This document shows positions 1 through 10,230 of a DNA stretch of 64,000 nt, piece by piece (positions within the stretch are counted from its first letter, which is position 1; every line of letters starts with the position of its first letter). The translations under genes were made by a program, and so were the position numbers. The DNA is from Agrypnia vestita (taxonomy: Eukaryota; Arthropoda; Insecta; Trichoptera; Phryganeidae). Location: the NCBI GenBank assembly GCA_016648135.1, contig JADDOH010002329.1:186001-250000 (forward strand), in the 5' to 3' direction. Under the pieces are notes generated by a model that worked only from the letters and a program-made list of their open reading frames with translations, had not been told where the DNA came from and did no database searches.

Positions 1-86
1 GAGGTCACATATTCACGGCATAATATCCCAGAAAGCTACTCACAGAAAATTCTGAACGGCCGTGAGAACTTGAGAACATTTTTAAC

Positions 87-287
87 CATGACCTAATATT
101 AATAGTTAGGGAATTATGCAATATAAAAGTTTGCATTTTTTTCAATATCATTTTATTTGTCTTGTATTAAAGGGAATGAATTTTTCATATTTGTTGTAAG
201 TTACTGTAGTGATAATAAGTCAGGAATATTGAAAAAAATGCAAACTTTGATGTCGCATATCTTCTTAACTATTGATATTAGGTCATG
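87..287. repeat. Foldback inverted repeat
   Basis: Two arms of about 62 bp (87-148 and 226-287) are reverse complements of each other with a handful of mismatches, separated by a 77-bp spacer. Both outer ends read CATGACCTAATAT. No transposase is present. It is probably a small foldback MITE; the family is not recognised. Confidence 0.7.
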
Positions 288-487
288 GTCGCTTGAACAT
301 TTTCGACTCATAAATAAGGCTACCTGTAAAGTATTGTGGACTAGCTCTGTTACACTTTGTGTATGATCCATTCACATCTGTAGTTCTCATGGTCGTAGAG
401 TCGCCTATTTTGACACATTTTTATCTCGTTTACATGGTCCACCATCAGAACTGTCACATGACATTCTATCCGACACTACATTGGCGG
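288..487. other. Unassigned AT-rich DNA
   Basis: No open frame with coding character, repeat or RNA motif was seen here. Confidence 0.5.
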
Positions 488-600
488 TCCTCGTAGTAAA
501 ATGGGCCTGACACTGGCTTCTCATACCAGGGGTTGCGGGGTCGATTCCCGGTAAAGTCACAATACATCTTTGTGATTTACCCAAGCCTAGAGTTTTTTTA
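488..600 (+). repeat. tRNA-derived SINE or tRNA-like sequence
   Basis: A polymerase III A-box-like motif (TAGTAAAATGGGC near 494) is followed at tRNA-like spacing by a good B box (GGGGTCGATTCCC at 537-549). The stretch does not fold into an obvious complete cloverleaf, so a SINE head is more likely than a functional tRNA gene. Confidence 0.5.
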
Positions 601-1442
601 TAACGCTTTTCGCTACATAATTAGGACCAATAGTTGACAATACAAAATACTCGCCCCTATGCATATAAACATGATTTTTTTTTAATCCCTCAAAATTTTA
701 ATGCTAATATTTACGAACCGTACTACTTTTGTTATCCGCAACTAATTTAATATTAATAAATTTATCATTTTACTTATATAATTAAATTTATACAATACAA
801 CACTTAAATAATTAAAAATTGCTCGGAATTACGATTTTACAATATATTTTTAAAAATATTATAAGGATTTAAACTTCATTTGTATACAATCATGTTTCGT
901 TCTAGCAATTTTGAAATTAATTAATCTTGAGAATTCTGATTTCAAATATTATATTCTCTTTTTTACTTCAATAATTTGTTTCATTCGTTCAGCTAAAGTT
1001 TTTCATTCGAAACAACGTGGCACATAAATAACCCGCAGACAAGCGGCGCTTAGTAGCTTTGTGGGACTTAAATTATCTGTTCATTATTAATTGATGAATA
1101 AATAAAAAGATTCCTCCATGTCTTTTTCCATTGTAATCCATTTAATGATTCCGTAACCGTTGTTAACACGACAATGGAGATTCTTTTTATTTTGTGTAGA
1201 GACTTTCTAAATTTGTTATCCATTTTATATTTGGTCGGATTATTTCCGGACGATTTCATTACGATTGTATCCGTTATATCGCTTCGCTCACTAAGCTCTG
1301 CACTGCATCTAGCGCTCCGTAACGGGGTGGTAGTAGGTACCGACTACCGAAACTCGCAGGGAACATTTTAAATTTCTAGATGCTTTAATTATTCAGGAGA
1401 AATTATTAGAAAACTACAAATTATTGGATAAGAACAGATGAT
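601..1442. other. Unassigned AT-rich DNA
   Basis: Very AT-rich with short chance reading frames only. A slightly GC-richer patch near 1265-1360 shows no recognisable motif. Confidence 0.5.
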
Positions 1443-1446
1443 TTAA

Positions 1447-1902
1447 CCCTTAAATGCATATTGTGCCGAAAACGGAACATTGAGTTTGTTTTCAATTGTT
1501 TATCACACAAAATATTTGTCATTCTTTGCATCGATCCTTATAAAAATATTCCTCAGAAAAAAATTTTGTCCATGCCCAAACGGCCATTTATAACTAAACT
1601 ATCAAATTATAGAAAAAGTCGATGTATTTATCGAGAAGCGAAGTAAGCCGTATTCGATCAAAAGAAATCTTGATTATTTGACAGATTTATTACCCAGAAA
1701 AATATAAAACGAGCAGGTATGTTTATCAATTTTGTGTTCGTACAATTATTAGGAAGTAATGGACTAATTTAATATTAAATGCATGTGGTGCCGAAAACGG
1801 CACATGGTAATTTTTTGAAAAAATAAATGAAAAAATAAAACAATGATTTTTTTACTATTTTTCCCTTAGTCTATCAAAAATCAGACTTCATGCACTTAAG
1901 GG
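1447..1902. mobile_element. piggyBac-type MITE (non-autonomous)
   Basis: A 456-bp element is bounded by the inverted ends CCCTTAAATGCAT (left) and ATGCACTTAAGGG (right, one mismatch) and by TTAA on both sides (1443-1446 and 1903-1906). CCCTT ends with a TTAA target duplication are characteristic of the piggyBac superfamily. A subterminal repeat of the left end, with ATGCATGTGGTGCCGAAAAC, lies near 1779-1800. There is no transposase frame, so any movement would depend on an enzyme encoded elsewhere. Confidence 0.75.
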
Positions 1903-1909
1903 TTAAGAC

Positions 1910-2580
1910 AATAATACTATTCGAGGGAGTGTTAAAACAAAAGTTATGTTGTTAGATTGCTGCAGAATAATAATATGATATGAAGTGTATCCTTTCGTGG
2001 ACATATGTAGAGAACGTTCATGCACATGCGTGAAAATTTTCTCGCTCACAGCAGCATCGGGTCCGCAGAAATATCAAAATCATGCTGTGTATAAAATGCT
2101 GATCGCTTTCTTTGGCTCCTGAGGGGCGGTACATCACCAGTATTCACCACAAGGCGCAACCATTACCAATAGCGCCACCAGGAGGTCTTTCCTTGCCTTT
2201 GTGATGGTGCGCGTCGCAAACGATCAGACATGAGGGCAACGATAGGATGGCAGTTCCATCTAGAAAATGCACCTCCCAGATTCAGGCTTTCTTGGCCACA
2301 CACAGCATTTCTCCGGTTTTGCGGGCTCCCTACTTTCCCGACACGACTCCACATATTTTTAGGCTATTCCCCAAATGAAATGCCATGGTACAATTGGTCA
2401 CCATTCCAATAGATGAATTCCAAAAATGTACCCAACAATGGCGGCACCGCTGCGCTAGGAAAAGTGTTGCATAAATATAGTATACATGAATAAGTGTGTT
2501 CCTGCCGTTCGAAGGATCGATATTTTTTAACATATCTCGTATAAAAGATTTTTTTTTGTTATAATTTTCGCATTTTTCAC
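1910..2580. other. Unassigned segment with GC-richer core
   Basis: Bases 2040-2530 are clearly GC-richer than the surroundings. Short frames exist on both strands but none looks like a known domain. It could be an old element or a conserved non-coding segment. Confidence 0.35.
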
Positions 2581-2587
2581 TTCATTT

Positions 2588-2613
2588 ATCACAATATTTT
2601 GTAATATTGTGAT
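2588..2613. repeat. Perfect short hairpin
   Basis: ATCACAATATT, then TTGT, then AATATTGTGAT: 11-bp perfect arms around a 4-base loop. Function unknown. Confidence 0.6.
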
Positions 2614-2639
2614 GACTAGGCGGTTTATGATATAATCTG

Positions 2640-3010
2640 CGGAAATGAGTATCCCGGCTAGAGTATTTCGGCGGTGCGACAGTCGTACAGCGGACACAGT
2701 CATACAGAAAGCTCAGTGGACACGAAGCGTATGCGTCTACCCCTAAGCTGTTACATAAGTAATGTGGTTTGCCTTACAATGCGCTTTAATGTTAAATGAC
2801 CTCTCTTGCCATATAGCCGCTTGAATAATGCAGCAACTCTGTTCCCACCCCTCCCCGAGACTCCCACCCTTCCCCCCTCCCCTCCCCCCCGAGCCCAGCC
2901 GACCCCACACCCCGCTCGTCAAATAAACTCCGTTATCCTTACAGCTACACGAGAGTTATTGCAATTATTATTGCGATTTTCATTATACGGCATTTTGATG
3001 ACATTTGTTT
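2640..3010. other. C-tract segment
   Basis: A strongly pyrimidine-rich, C-tract stretch lies at about 2838-2915 (CCACCCCTCCCC, CCCCCCTCCCCTCCCCCC). The minus strand therefore carries repeated G runs able in principle to form a quadruplex. No gene was recognised. Confidence 0.5.
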
Positions 3011-3094
3011 AAAGTAGTTGCAGAATTAATGTTTTTTTCTTCAGTAACTGCAAAATGACTTTGTGCTAACATCAATTAACAAGAAAACACTTTG

Positions 3095-3320
3095 TATAAA
3101 ACCTTTATTTATTAAATTATCGACGTGTTTCGGGGCTAAGGGTCCCTTCATCAAGGTACGATGCATACTAAAAATTAAAAATCAAGTATTAACAATCGAA
3201 AAATTAACAAAACAATAAATACATAACTGTTTAAGAACTAATATGAAAACATATTTTAAAGGTAACTGTATGCAAAATGGGCCTGGTTATTTTAATATTC
3301 AATTTGCTATTACACGTCTT
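3095..3320 (-). repeat. Hammerhead-like small retroelement remnant
   Basis: On the minus strand the segment contains CTTGATGA, AGGGACCCTTAGCCCC, GAAAC, a degenerate hammerhead-type core, followed by TAATAAATAAAGGTTTTATAC. The same arrangement recurs near 24255 (-) and 24780 (+), and flanking sequence towards 3300 also resembles 24400-24480. Read as a Penelope-like or retrozyme-like remnant; this assignment is inference. Confidence 0.4.
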
Positions 3321-5042
3321 CTTATTTCTAAAATTTCTAATTTATCCAACTGTAATCCTATGTTACTTGTGAAATATGCAAACCCTTATTAATATTATAA
3401 TAATGGTTTATCCAAATGATAATTAAAAAATTTAGAATAGTTTTTGCTTTTTAAATATCTTGTAAAAAACATGTTTTCAATTTAATAAAATAGTAGTTTT
3501 TACAAAGTGTTTCGTTGTTAATTATAATTGTTTATTTTTTAACGCAGAATAGATTATTTTTTTACAATATGCTACCATCGTATAGTAATATGGTCGTTTA
3601 TGTTCTCTATAACTAACTATATACATTATCTGACTTATTACTATGTAAATATTCGATCGGTATTTTTAGTTTATGGTGAATAAATTTTGCATGTAGGTTA
3701 ATTTTATCATATCATTTTAACGAATATGCTGTGAACGTGATAAATTTGTTATTCCAGTTTCCTTTTTTTGCGATAAAGTTACTACAATATATGTCAACTG
3801 CTTTTAGTAGTTTGGTGAGCATAATTTTAACAAAGCAATATATTTTCTCTATAATAGAGAAGATATCATCGTTTTAAAACTATATTATGTTAAAAAAGAA
3901 AGACAATTTCCAATACATTAATAATTCACACTCAACAACATCTATTTTTTAATTTTTTTTTTATTAATTTAAGTTCATTTATTTTGTTATATTATATAGT
4001 ATGTAGAATATTAGGTTTTTGAATGTACATGCAAACATTTCTTATCAAATTTACATTGAAATTATTTTCTAGTATTTCAATTACAAATGGACAGAGACAA
4101 ATACGAGAAAATAAATGCAGACAATGTATTATTCTTATGCTGAGATTGAGTTATTTTTTCTAATCAATTTTGAAGACTCATACTGAGATAGTCAGAAGAT
4201 TCATCAAAGGACCTAACAATAGATAAAATTAAATCATACAATTATTGATTATTGAATCGCAAGCGATAAATGTTACCTATTCCTTTCACTAAGATTTTTT
4301 GTATATTACTCTTACTTTGTTGATTAAGGTATATTTTAATAAGGAAGTCAACTATTTATTCTAGTATATCTACTATAAAGTATATTTCATCTATTATAAA
4401 GGAAAAATCTATTTATGTTGCATTTAACCCCGATTATATAATGCAATTCTGCACCAAGATCGTTGCGAAAACAAATCCAATTACGTCATTGTCAACTGGG
4501 ATTTAAATCGTTGTTATACGGTCAACTTGGCACAAAAATGTAAACATCAAATTGTATTTCAATTTTCGATGCGAAGAGTAAAAATATTCTCCACGCAACT
4601 GTAGTTAGATTCATTTGAAAAAAATTCTCATTTCTTGGTAGGATTATTGAGTAACCCCAGTACCTCACAATTATTGTAATAATGCACTTAATAAGTTTTT
4701 GCGCAAAGCGAACTGGCGATAATTTTCCCGAACATTGTTTGTTTGCATCAAGGAAAAAGATTTATGGTATACAAGTATTTTAAAACGTGTTTCATAATGT
4801 AGGTATTTGTTATGAACCTAGAATGAAAGCAACATTCCAGAGCTCGTACCTCTATGGATAATAAACTTGTTTTGATACAGTATTTTGACATATTATTATT
4901 GGTATTATGTTTACATATGAAACATAGGCACATACATTGTTGATAATTAATGTAATTAAGTAAATAATATAACTTTTCTGTTACTTTTTAAAATAAAATT
5001 CCGAAATTTATTTAATAATTTATTTAATACGTTGACTTTTAT
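3321..5042. other. Unassigned AT-rich DNA
   Basis: About 1.7 kb of very AT-rich sequence. Only short frames occur, and no splice-bounded exon, RNA gene or repeat was recognised. Confidence 0.5.
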
Positions 5043-5460
5043 TCTTCTTCTTCTTCTTCCTTAGCCTGTTTCTCTCCACTGCTGGATGTAGACCTCTTCC
5101 ATTGTCTTTCACTCATCTCTGTTTTTCCCCCTTCGCATCCAGGTTCTTCCTGCTTGCTGGACTATGTCATCAGACCACCTTTTGGGAGGTCTTCCGACGC
5201 TTCTATTTTTTGTCCAGGGCCTCCACTGTAGGATTCTGGGTGCCCATCTAGTATCCTCCTGTCGAGCCGTATGTCCAGCCCACATTTTAGTTTTGTAATA
5301 CGGTCTATATATATATCTTATTTCTTGATTTCTGATTTTATCTCGAAGGCTTACGCCGAGCATCTGTCTTTCCATAGCCCGCTGTGTACATTTTAATTTT
5401 TGTATGCTTCTTTCTGTTAGTGTTGCTGTTTCTAGTCCATATGTCAACATTTTTTATACA
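5043..5460 (-). pseudogene. RTE-clade LINE, 3' end, 5'-truncated
   Basis: The minus-strand frame 5450-5109 encodes the C-terminal part of a non-LTR retrotransposon reverse transcriptase: LTYGLET, QRAMERQMLGVSLRDKIRNQ, WAGHTARQEDTRWAPRI, and GRPPKRWSDDIVQQAGRTWM. These are recurrent blocks of RTE-clade polyproteins. The frame is broken by a stop just after KNRDE, but in the same frame a further KTMEEVYIQQWRETG then a stop completes the usual tail. The element ends in a (GAA)n tract in its own sense (CTTCTTCTTC at 5043). The catalytic RT domain and endonuclease are missing through 5' truncation. It is a dead fragment. Sister fragments lie at 30955-31176 and 58270-58345. Confidence 0.85.
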
Positions 5461-5871
5461 ATAAAAACTTTTATTATACAATAAAAAATACTCTGTCAAA
5501 GAAATACTTTGAAATGAGATTCTTATTAGCAATGGAAATATGGAATTGAGTCTGGGCGCACAATAATTCAGGTTGAATGATATGCCCACTCGCGGTGATT
5601 TAATTTAATTTCATAGTCTCTCGACAGCGAGGTTCGATTCAGATTCAATATAATTTGTTATCCGCTGCAGGTACTACATTTCAAATTACCAATGAATGAC
5701 AAATTAAACGGGTTTCTGTCAATCATAACTGGTTTTCTTCATGATGCAATAATTGTTTTCCCTTTTTAAAATAATATAACAAAAGTAAAAATTAAGAATC
5801 GTTCCGCTCTCCATAGTTTGACACCACACCACATAATTTTTTTTAATCAAGATATACTATAGATGTTTATC
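5461..5871. other. Unassigned AT-rich DNA
   Basis: Nothing recognisable; no coding or repeat signal. Confidence 0.4.
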
Positions 5872-6012
5872 ATGGATGGAATTGGTAAACGTTTTATTGT
5901 GTAAAGTAATCACGCAAGCCAGTCGTACGATATGTCGTAAGCTCTATAAACATCCAAAAAGACTTTCATATCTAATTTCCCATACAAAAAAGCTTCTTCT
6001 CTATGAGATGTA
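5872..6012 (-). repeat. GTCTC-family element arm
   Basis: A diverged copy of the dispersed family whose arm begins GTCTCACAGAGACGAAGC. Here its reverse complement reads AGCTTCTTCTCTATGAGA at the right end. The internal GAATTGGTAAACGTT and GTAATCACGCAAGCCAG correspond to the family core. Confidence 0.7.
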
Positions 6013-6239
6013 TGAAGTATATCCTGATTGTATTCTTGAAAATTTTGTGTATATTCTGAATTTTTTTTTTAAATAATTAAAAAACAATTTATCGGCCTTG
6101 ATCAAATATACTACGTTTGTAAAAAGCTTGACCAAATTTTACAGCTGGGATACGAAAATTTCGCAAAAAAAATTGATATCCAGGATGAGCAGAATTTTGA
6201 AAACTAAAACGTATATTCAAAGCTGAAATCCTCAACACA

Positions 6240-6595
6240 AAAGGCTTTAATCAGGGTACCGCAGCAGTGCCGAAACATGGACAGCTACAGCAAGCTCCAT
6301 CCACAGGCATCCTCGGGCTGTCCTTGCAAACTATAATAAGAAATAAAGACCTTGAAGCAGTAGTAGTAAAAAAGAAGCTAAAATTCAAAATTAAATTAAG
6401 GAATGACATCCATTGGAATATGAAAAAGTGCTATAAAGAAAGCCTTGAACTAGAAGCAGCAGATCCTTGCTAGTTCCCTGGGTTGAAAGAGAAATCGCAG
6501 AAAACAGGATAAAAATAGATGCAGGGGACAGATCATAGAAGAAAATGGCGGTCATTGAAAGAGGCCTTAACAAACAGTGAATCCGTCTCCTTCTT
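6240..6595 (+). pseudogene. Degraded RTE-like LINE 3' region
   Basis: Plus-strand frames carry ILGLSLQTIIRNKDLE, which parallels the MLGVSLRDKIRNQEI block of the RTE fragment at 5109-5450. After a stop and frame changes, KWRSLKEAL follows; this resembles the closing block of RTE-clade proteins. The central part is rearranged. Assignment rests on motif order only. Confidence 0.45.
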
Positions 6596-6599
6596 AAAA

Positions 6600-7190
6600 T
6601 AGTAAGATTATTAAAATGATTGGAACAACACCCAACTCTGAAAAATATACGAGATAATTATTTACGCCCGTTTAATTATATAATTAATTAACATTTACTT
6701 TTGTATTTTTAGATGAGACCTTTGAAAAGTAGCCATGAATCTACATGGTCTAATTAATGTGACATGTTGAATGAAGGGAATGTGGAGTATAAGGATTTTA
6801 TAAACACTTGTCATTAAAACCCCAAAACGGGAAGCAGAAATTGAATCGTGTGCTTCTATTTCTATATAGTGTATGTATTTATATTGTGTGTAATTGATCA
6901 TTTCAACACCCCACAGTTGTACAGCAATGGCATATAAATAATTTTAAATTAAAATAGGTATATCAATATTTTGTTACACATACCTACACAGATGCTAGTG
7001 TCGGACTTCCACTAAGTCTAGGAGTTTTAAAAAAAAATCTGTTGTCAGATTTCTATTATCACGCAAACCGGACATGGCTATCTGAGTTTTTGGATAAAAC
7101 ATAAATATTTGATAAATATTTTTTAAATTAGTACTAATCAAACATAATAGTTTCGTTGTCGCCTGTTTGTCTTTTGTAAAGTCCGTAAAT
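6600..7190. other. Unassigned AT-rich DNA
   Basis: Nothing recognisable beyond short chance frames. Confidence 0.4.
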
Positions 7191-7194
7191 TGCT

Positions 7195-7282
7195 TTATTA
7201 TGACACGCAATCAGCGCGCGATATATTTTGCACGGTCACGCAAGGCAAGTCGTCATTATTATTTCCCGTGATTTTTCACGAA
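7195..7282 (-). repeat. Dispersed repeat shared with 54755-54830
   Basis: Its reverse complement (GTGAAAAATCACGGGAAATA, then AATGACGACTTGCCTTGCGT, then GCGCTGATTGCGTGTCA) matches the plus strand at 54755-54830. In both places it lies upstream of the same kind of LINE C-terminal fragment, in the same relative orientation. Confidence 0.6.
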
Positions 7283-7521
7283 TGCGCGGCTAGTATTATT
7301 TTAAAAGTTGTTAGAAATCACTTCGTTTCATACACGTCTATCAACTTCTGCATTCAACGAATTTAAATATTAAATTCAAACCAATATTTTCGTTACAACG
7401 ATATAAATATTGTATTTGAAGTTTATCTGTTTTTGATTGTTAGGATTACAGCAAATAACAATCTCCTTACTTTCAGAATACGTCACAATCATATAAATAT
7501 TCGCATTTAACATATTAGTGT

Positions 7522-7989
7522 ATGGGTAGCAATCACCATTATAACAGTCTTGCTACTTTAAGAATAAGGCGGTGTAGTGAATTTAATCATCGCATCCAAC
7601 ACAAATTTCTACGTTACATTAACTATCTACTTCACATGCCAATTGAAAATATCAACTACACAAGGTTACAAATTTTTATTGGATTATTGCCACTATCCAG
7701 CAGAAGAGTTTTATATTTGATTTTACTCTACAAAATTATTAACTCGCATTTTGACACCTCTGATATTTTGTGTTTGTTTATGTTTCATGCGCCTGAAAGA
7801 GCTACAGGAATACCTACACTATTCTATTGCAACAACACTAGAACCAATTCACAATTTAACTCTCTTGTACCCAGACTGCATAGGCTAGGTAACACCTATG
7901 CGCCTATCTCTGATATTTTTAATTCCAGTTTAGCACAATATAAAGACTCGCTAATAAAAGCTCTACACCCTGCCATCCTGAATTCTTAA
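7522..7989 (+). pseudogene. Jockey/CR1-like LINE reverse transcriptase, C-terminal fragment
   Basis: A 155-codon frame ending in a stop resembles the extreme C-terminus of Jockey or CR1-like non-LTR retrotransposon proteins: QHKFLRYINYLLHMP, LLPLSSRRVLYLILLYKIIN, FHAPERATGIPTLFYCNNTR and LAQYKDSLIKAL follow the usual order after the RT thumb region. The catalytic palm motif and the endonuclease are absent, so the copy is 5'-truncated. It is followed by an AT-rich 3' region with a minisatellite (8105-8350) and then TTTTAAATAAATAATTAAAA near 8413, which looks like the element's 3' end. Related fragments occur at 22905-23275, 32545-32790 and 54560-54740. Alternative: another closely related LINE clade. 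Confidence 0.7.
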
Positions 7990-8104
7990 AGCACTCACAA
8001 ACAAATTATTATACCTATTTATTTATATAAATTATGTCTAATTCAACCGAAATATGTCAATTTTATGTATTTAGTATAATGCCACTTTCATGATAAGTCC
8101 ACTT

Positions 8105-8350
8105 ACTCGTGTTTTCAATTTTTATATTATTCATGTGTTCTATTGTATTATATTTTTTACTCTTTTATGTTTTCAAATCTTTCCATCATTTATGTGTTTT
8201 ATTAAATTATATCTCTACTCTTCTGTATGTTGTGTTTTCAAATGCTTCTATTATTTATACGTTTTATTGTATTATATCTCTACTCTTTTATGTTCTACGT
8301 TTTCAAATTTTTCTATTATTAATGTGTTTTATATTGTCTATTTCTACACT
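8105..8350 (+). repeat. Minisatellite, about 62-bp period, four copies
   Basis: Four diverged units of about 60-65 bp each contain GTTTTCAAAT, a CTATTATTTATG-like run, TTTTATTGTATTATATCTCT and ACTCTTTTATGT. The array lies between the LINE stop codon at 7989 and its apparent 3' end near 8440, so it is probably part of the LINE 3' UTR. Confidence 0.75.
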
Positions 8351-8450
8351 GATGTATAGTACTTATTCTGTTGTGTTAATGCATTGTAGGTAAAAGGCTA
8401 TATAGCCGTGTATTTTAAATAAATAATTAAAATTAATGTATATTGTGGAT

Positions 8451-8600
8451 GTCTCACAGCGACGAAACTCTATTTATTTTTACTATGGGAAAGTAGGTAT
8501 AGAAGTCATTTATGGTGTATATCTGACTTACGACCGATCTTTGGTAGGCTTAAGTGATCACTTTACACATATATAACATTCGCCATTTCCACCATGATAG
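8451..8600 (+). repeat. GTCTC-family element arm
   Basis: GTCTCACAGCGACGAAAC starts the copy and GGCTTAAGTGATCACTTTAC follows near 8550. It directly abuts the AT-rich 3' end of the preceding LINE fragment. Confidence 0.75.
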
Positions 8601-8891
8601 AATATACTATGTCTTACTAATTTTTGGAAGTTGTATATATTTGGATTGCATGTCATACATCACATAAGTGTTGTAACAACCTTTTATGCCGGCCTGTGAC
8701 AGCCATTTTCATTCATCCTAAATCCCCACAGATGTCGCTAATTATTTTTGATATCGTTAATTTTTTTTTTGATATCGTTCGATTAGACTTCCACATTGAT
8801 TTTTTACGGAATTTAGAAAGCAATATACTTTTTTCCGTGTAATGAAATTCTTTCCGAATTACTAACATTACACTAGGATTCGCCAGAAATA

Positions 8892-10176
8892 TTAGGTCCT
8901 TACATATGAAATTGGCGTTTTTCCGTACTGGCAAATTTGATCTCAAATATCTTCTCATTGGTTAGGAATTCCAAATCCAAATTTATACAGCTATTTACTC
9001 ATGTATTTGTGTTTTGAAAATTATAATTCATTTGTTTTTTCCTCAATTGTTTTTTTCTTTGCGTCACTCAGTTTATAAAATGAAAAACTTGAAATATCGC
9101 GTTATTAACGAGTACGAGTTCCACCGTGGCAACAGTGCTGCAGAAACGGCTCGAAGGATTAATGATGTGTATGGTGACGGTGCCGCAAAAGAAAACACAG
9201 TGCGTTTTTGGTTCCAACGTTTTCGTTCTGGAAATTTCGACCTGCAGAACAACCCTCGTGGACGGCCGGAGACCAAAGTTGATAATGAAGAATTGAAGGC
9301 TATTGTGGAAGCGGATCCATCGCAAACCACATCCGAGTTAGCTGCAGGCTGCGGTGTTAGTGATAAAACTGTTTTAATCCACTTGAAGCAAATTGGTAAG
9401 GTGAAAAAGCTTGAAAGGTGGGTACCTCACGAATTGAGTGAAGCAAATCAACAAACGCGCGTTGACTGCTGCGTTGCATTACTCAACCGGCACAATAATG
9501 AAGGGATTTTAAATCGAATCATAACCTGTGATGAAAAGTGGATCCTGTACGATAATCGGAAGCGCTCATCGCAATGGCTGAACCCTGCCGAACCAGCCAA
9601 ACCATGCCCCAAGCGAAAATTGACTCCAAAAAAGTTACTTGTGAGCGTTTGGTGGACTAGTGCTGGTGTCGTTCACTCCAGCTTTCTTAAATCTGGCCAG
9701 ACGATTACGGCAGATGTCTATTGTCAGCAACTGCAAACCATGATGGAAAAGCTAGCTGCTAAACAACCGAGGCTGGTTAATCGCTCTAGGCCACTGCTGC
9801 TTCATGATAACGCTAGACTACACACTGCACAACAGACGGCTACCAAATTAGAGGAGCTTCAATTGGAATGTCTAAGACATCCACCGTACTTTCCGGACCT
9901 TGCCCCAACAGATTACCATTTTTTTCGAAATTTGGATAACTTCTTGCAAAGGAAAAAATTCAACTCCGATGGGGCAGTCAAAACCGCCTTCAAAGATTTT
10001 ATTGATTCCTGTTCGAATGGTTTTTATAGTAAAGGGATCGATGAACTACCTATGAGATGGCAAAAGTGCATAGATAGCAATGGTACATACTTTGATTAAA
10101 TAAATATATTATAATAAAAAAAATCGGCTTTATGTTCCTCCCATACTAAACGTCAATTTCATATGTAAGGACCTAA
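8892..10176 (+). mobile_element. Complete mariner element (copy 1)
   Basis: A 1285-bp element begins TTAGGTCCTTACATATGAAA and ends with the inverse TTTCATATGTAAGGACCTAA. TA dinucleotides flank both sides (8890-8891, 10177-10178), the mariner target duplication. The inverted ends match over about 28 bp with one internal difference. It contains the intact transposase frame 9080-10099. Sister copies lie at 18590-19875 and 36903-38188. Confidence 0.95.
9080..10099 (+). CDS. Mariner transposase, DD34D, cecropia-like
   Basis: 339 residues, the normal mariner length, from the ATG at 9080; upstream in-frame sequence lacks another ATG. The enzyme would bind the terminal repeats in the nucleus, excise the element and insert it at TA. 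The N-terminal half (about residues 1-115) holds the paired helix-turn-helix region, with GRP at 61-63 between the two. WVPHEL is at 114-119. The catalytic triad is D151 (ITCDEKW), D243 (LLHDNAR) and D278 (APTDYHFF), with exactly 34 residues between the last two. The sequence pattern is closest to the cecropia subfamily. Compared with the other two copies it has F instead of S at 271 in the conserved YSPDLAP motif, L at 247 in HDNAR-P-H, and SCSNGFYS for S-P/R-PNGFFS near the end, which may weaken activity. Confidence 0.95.
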   Translation: MKNLKYRVINEYEFHRGNSAAETARRINDVYGDGAAKENTVRFWFQRFRSGNFDLQNNPRGRPETKVDNEELKAIVEADPSQTTSELAAGCGVSDKTVLIHLKQIGKVKKLERWVPHELSEANQQTRVDCCVALLNRHNNEGILNRIITCDEKWILYDNRKRSSQWLNPAEPAKPCPKRKLTPKKLLVSVWWTSAGVVHSSFLKSGQTITADVYCQQLQTMMEKLAAKQPRLVNRSRPLLLHDNARLHTAQQTATKLEELQLECLRHPPYFPDLAPTDYHFFRNLDNFLQRKKFNSDGAVKTAFKDFIDSCSNGFYSKGIDELPMRWQKCIDSNGTYFD

Positions 10177-10230
10177 TATTTTATTATTTCAAATTTTTAT
10201 TAAATTCCTTATTTACCAGTATTTTTCATT

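Noticed and set aside
488..560. A possible functional tRNA gene
   Set aside because: A and B boxes are present, but no complete acceptor and anticodon stems were seen; a SINE head fits better.
8090..8393. Overlapping 89- and 94-codon frames rich in F, Y and I
   Set aside because: They arise from the AT-rich minisatellite, and their periodic composition follows the repeat.
9068..9330. Minus-strand frames of 85 codons overlapping the first mariner transposase (and equivalents at 19438-19700 and 37750-38012)
   Set aside because: They are antisense shadows of the transposase N-terminus, appear in all three copies for that reason, and encode no recognisable protein.
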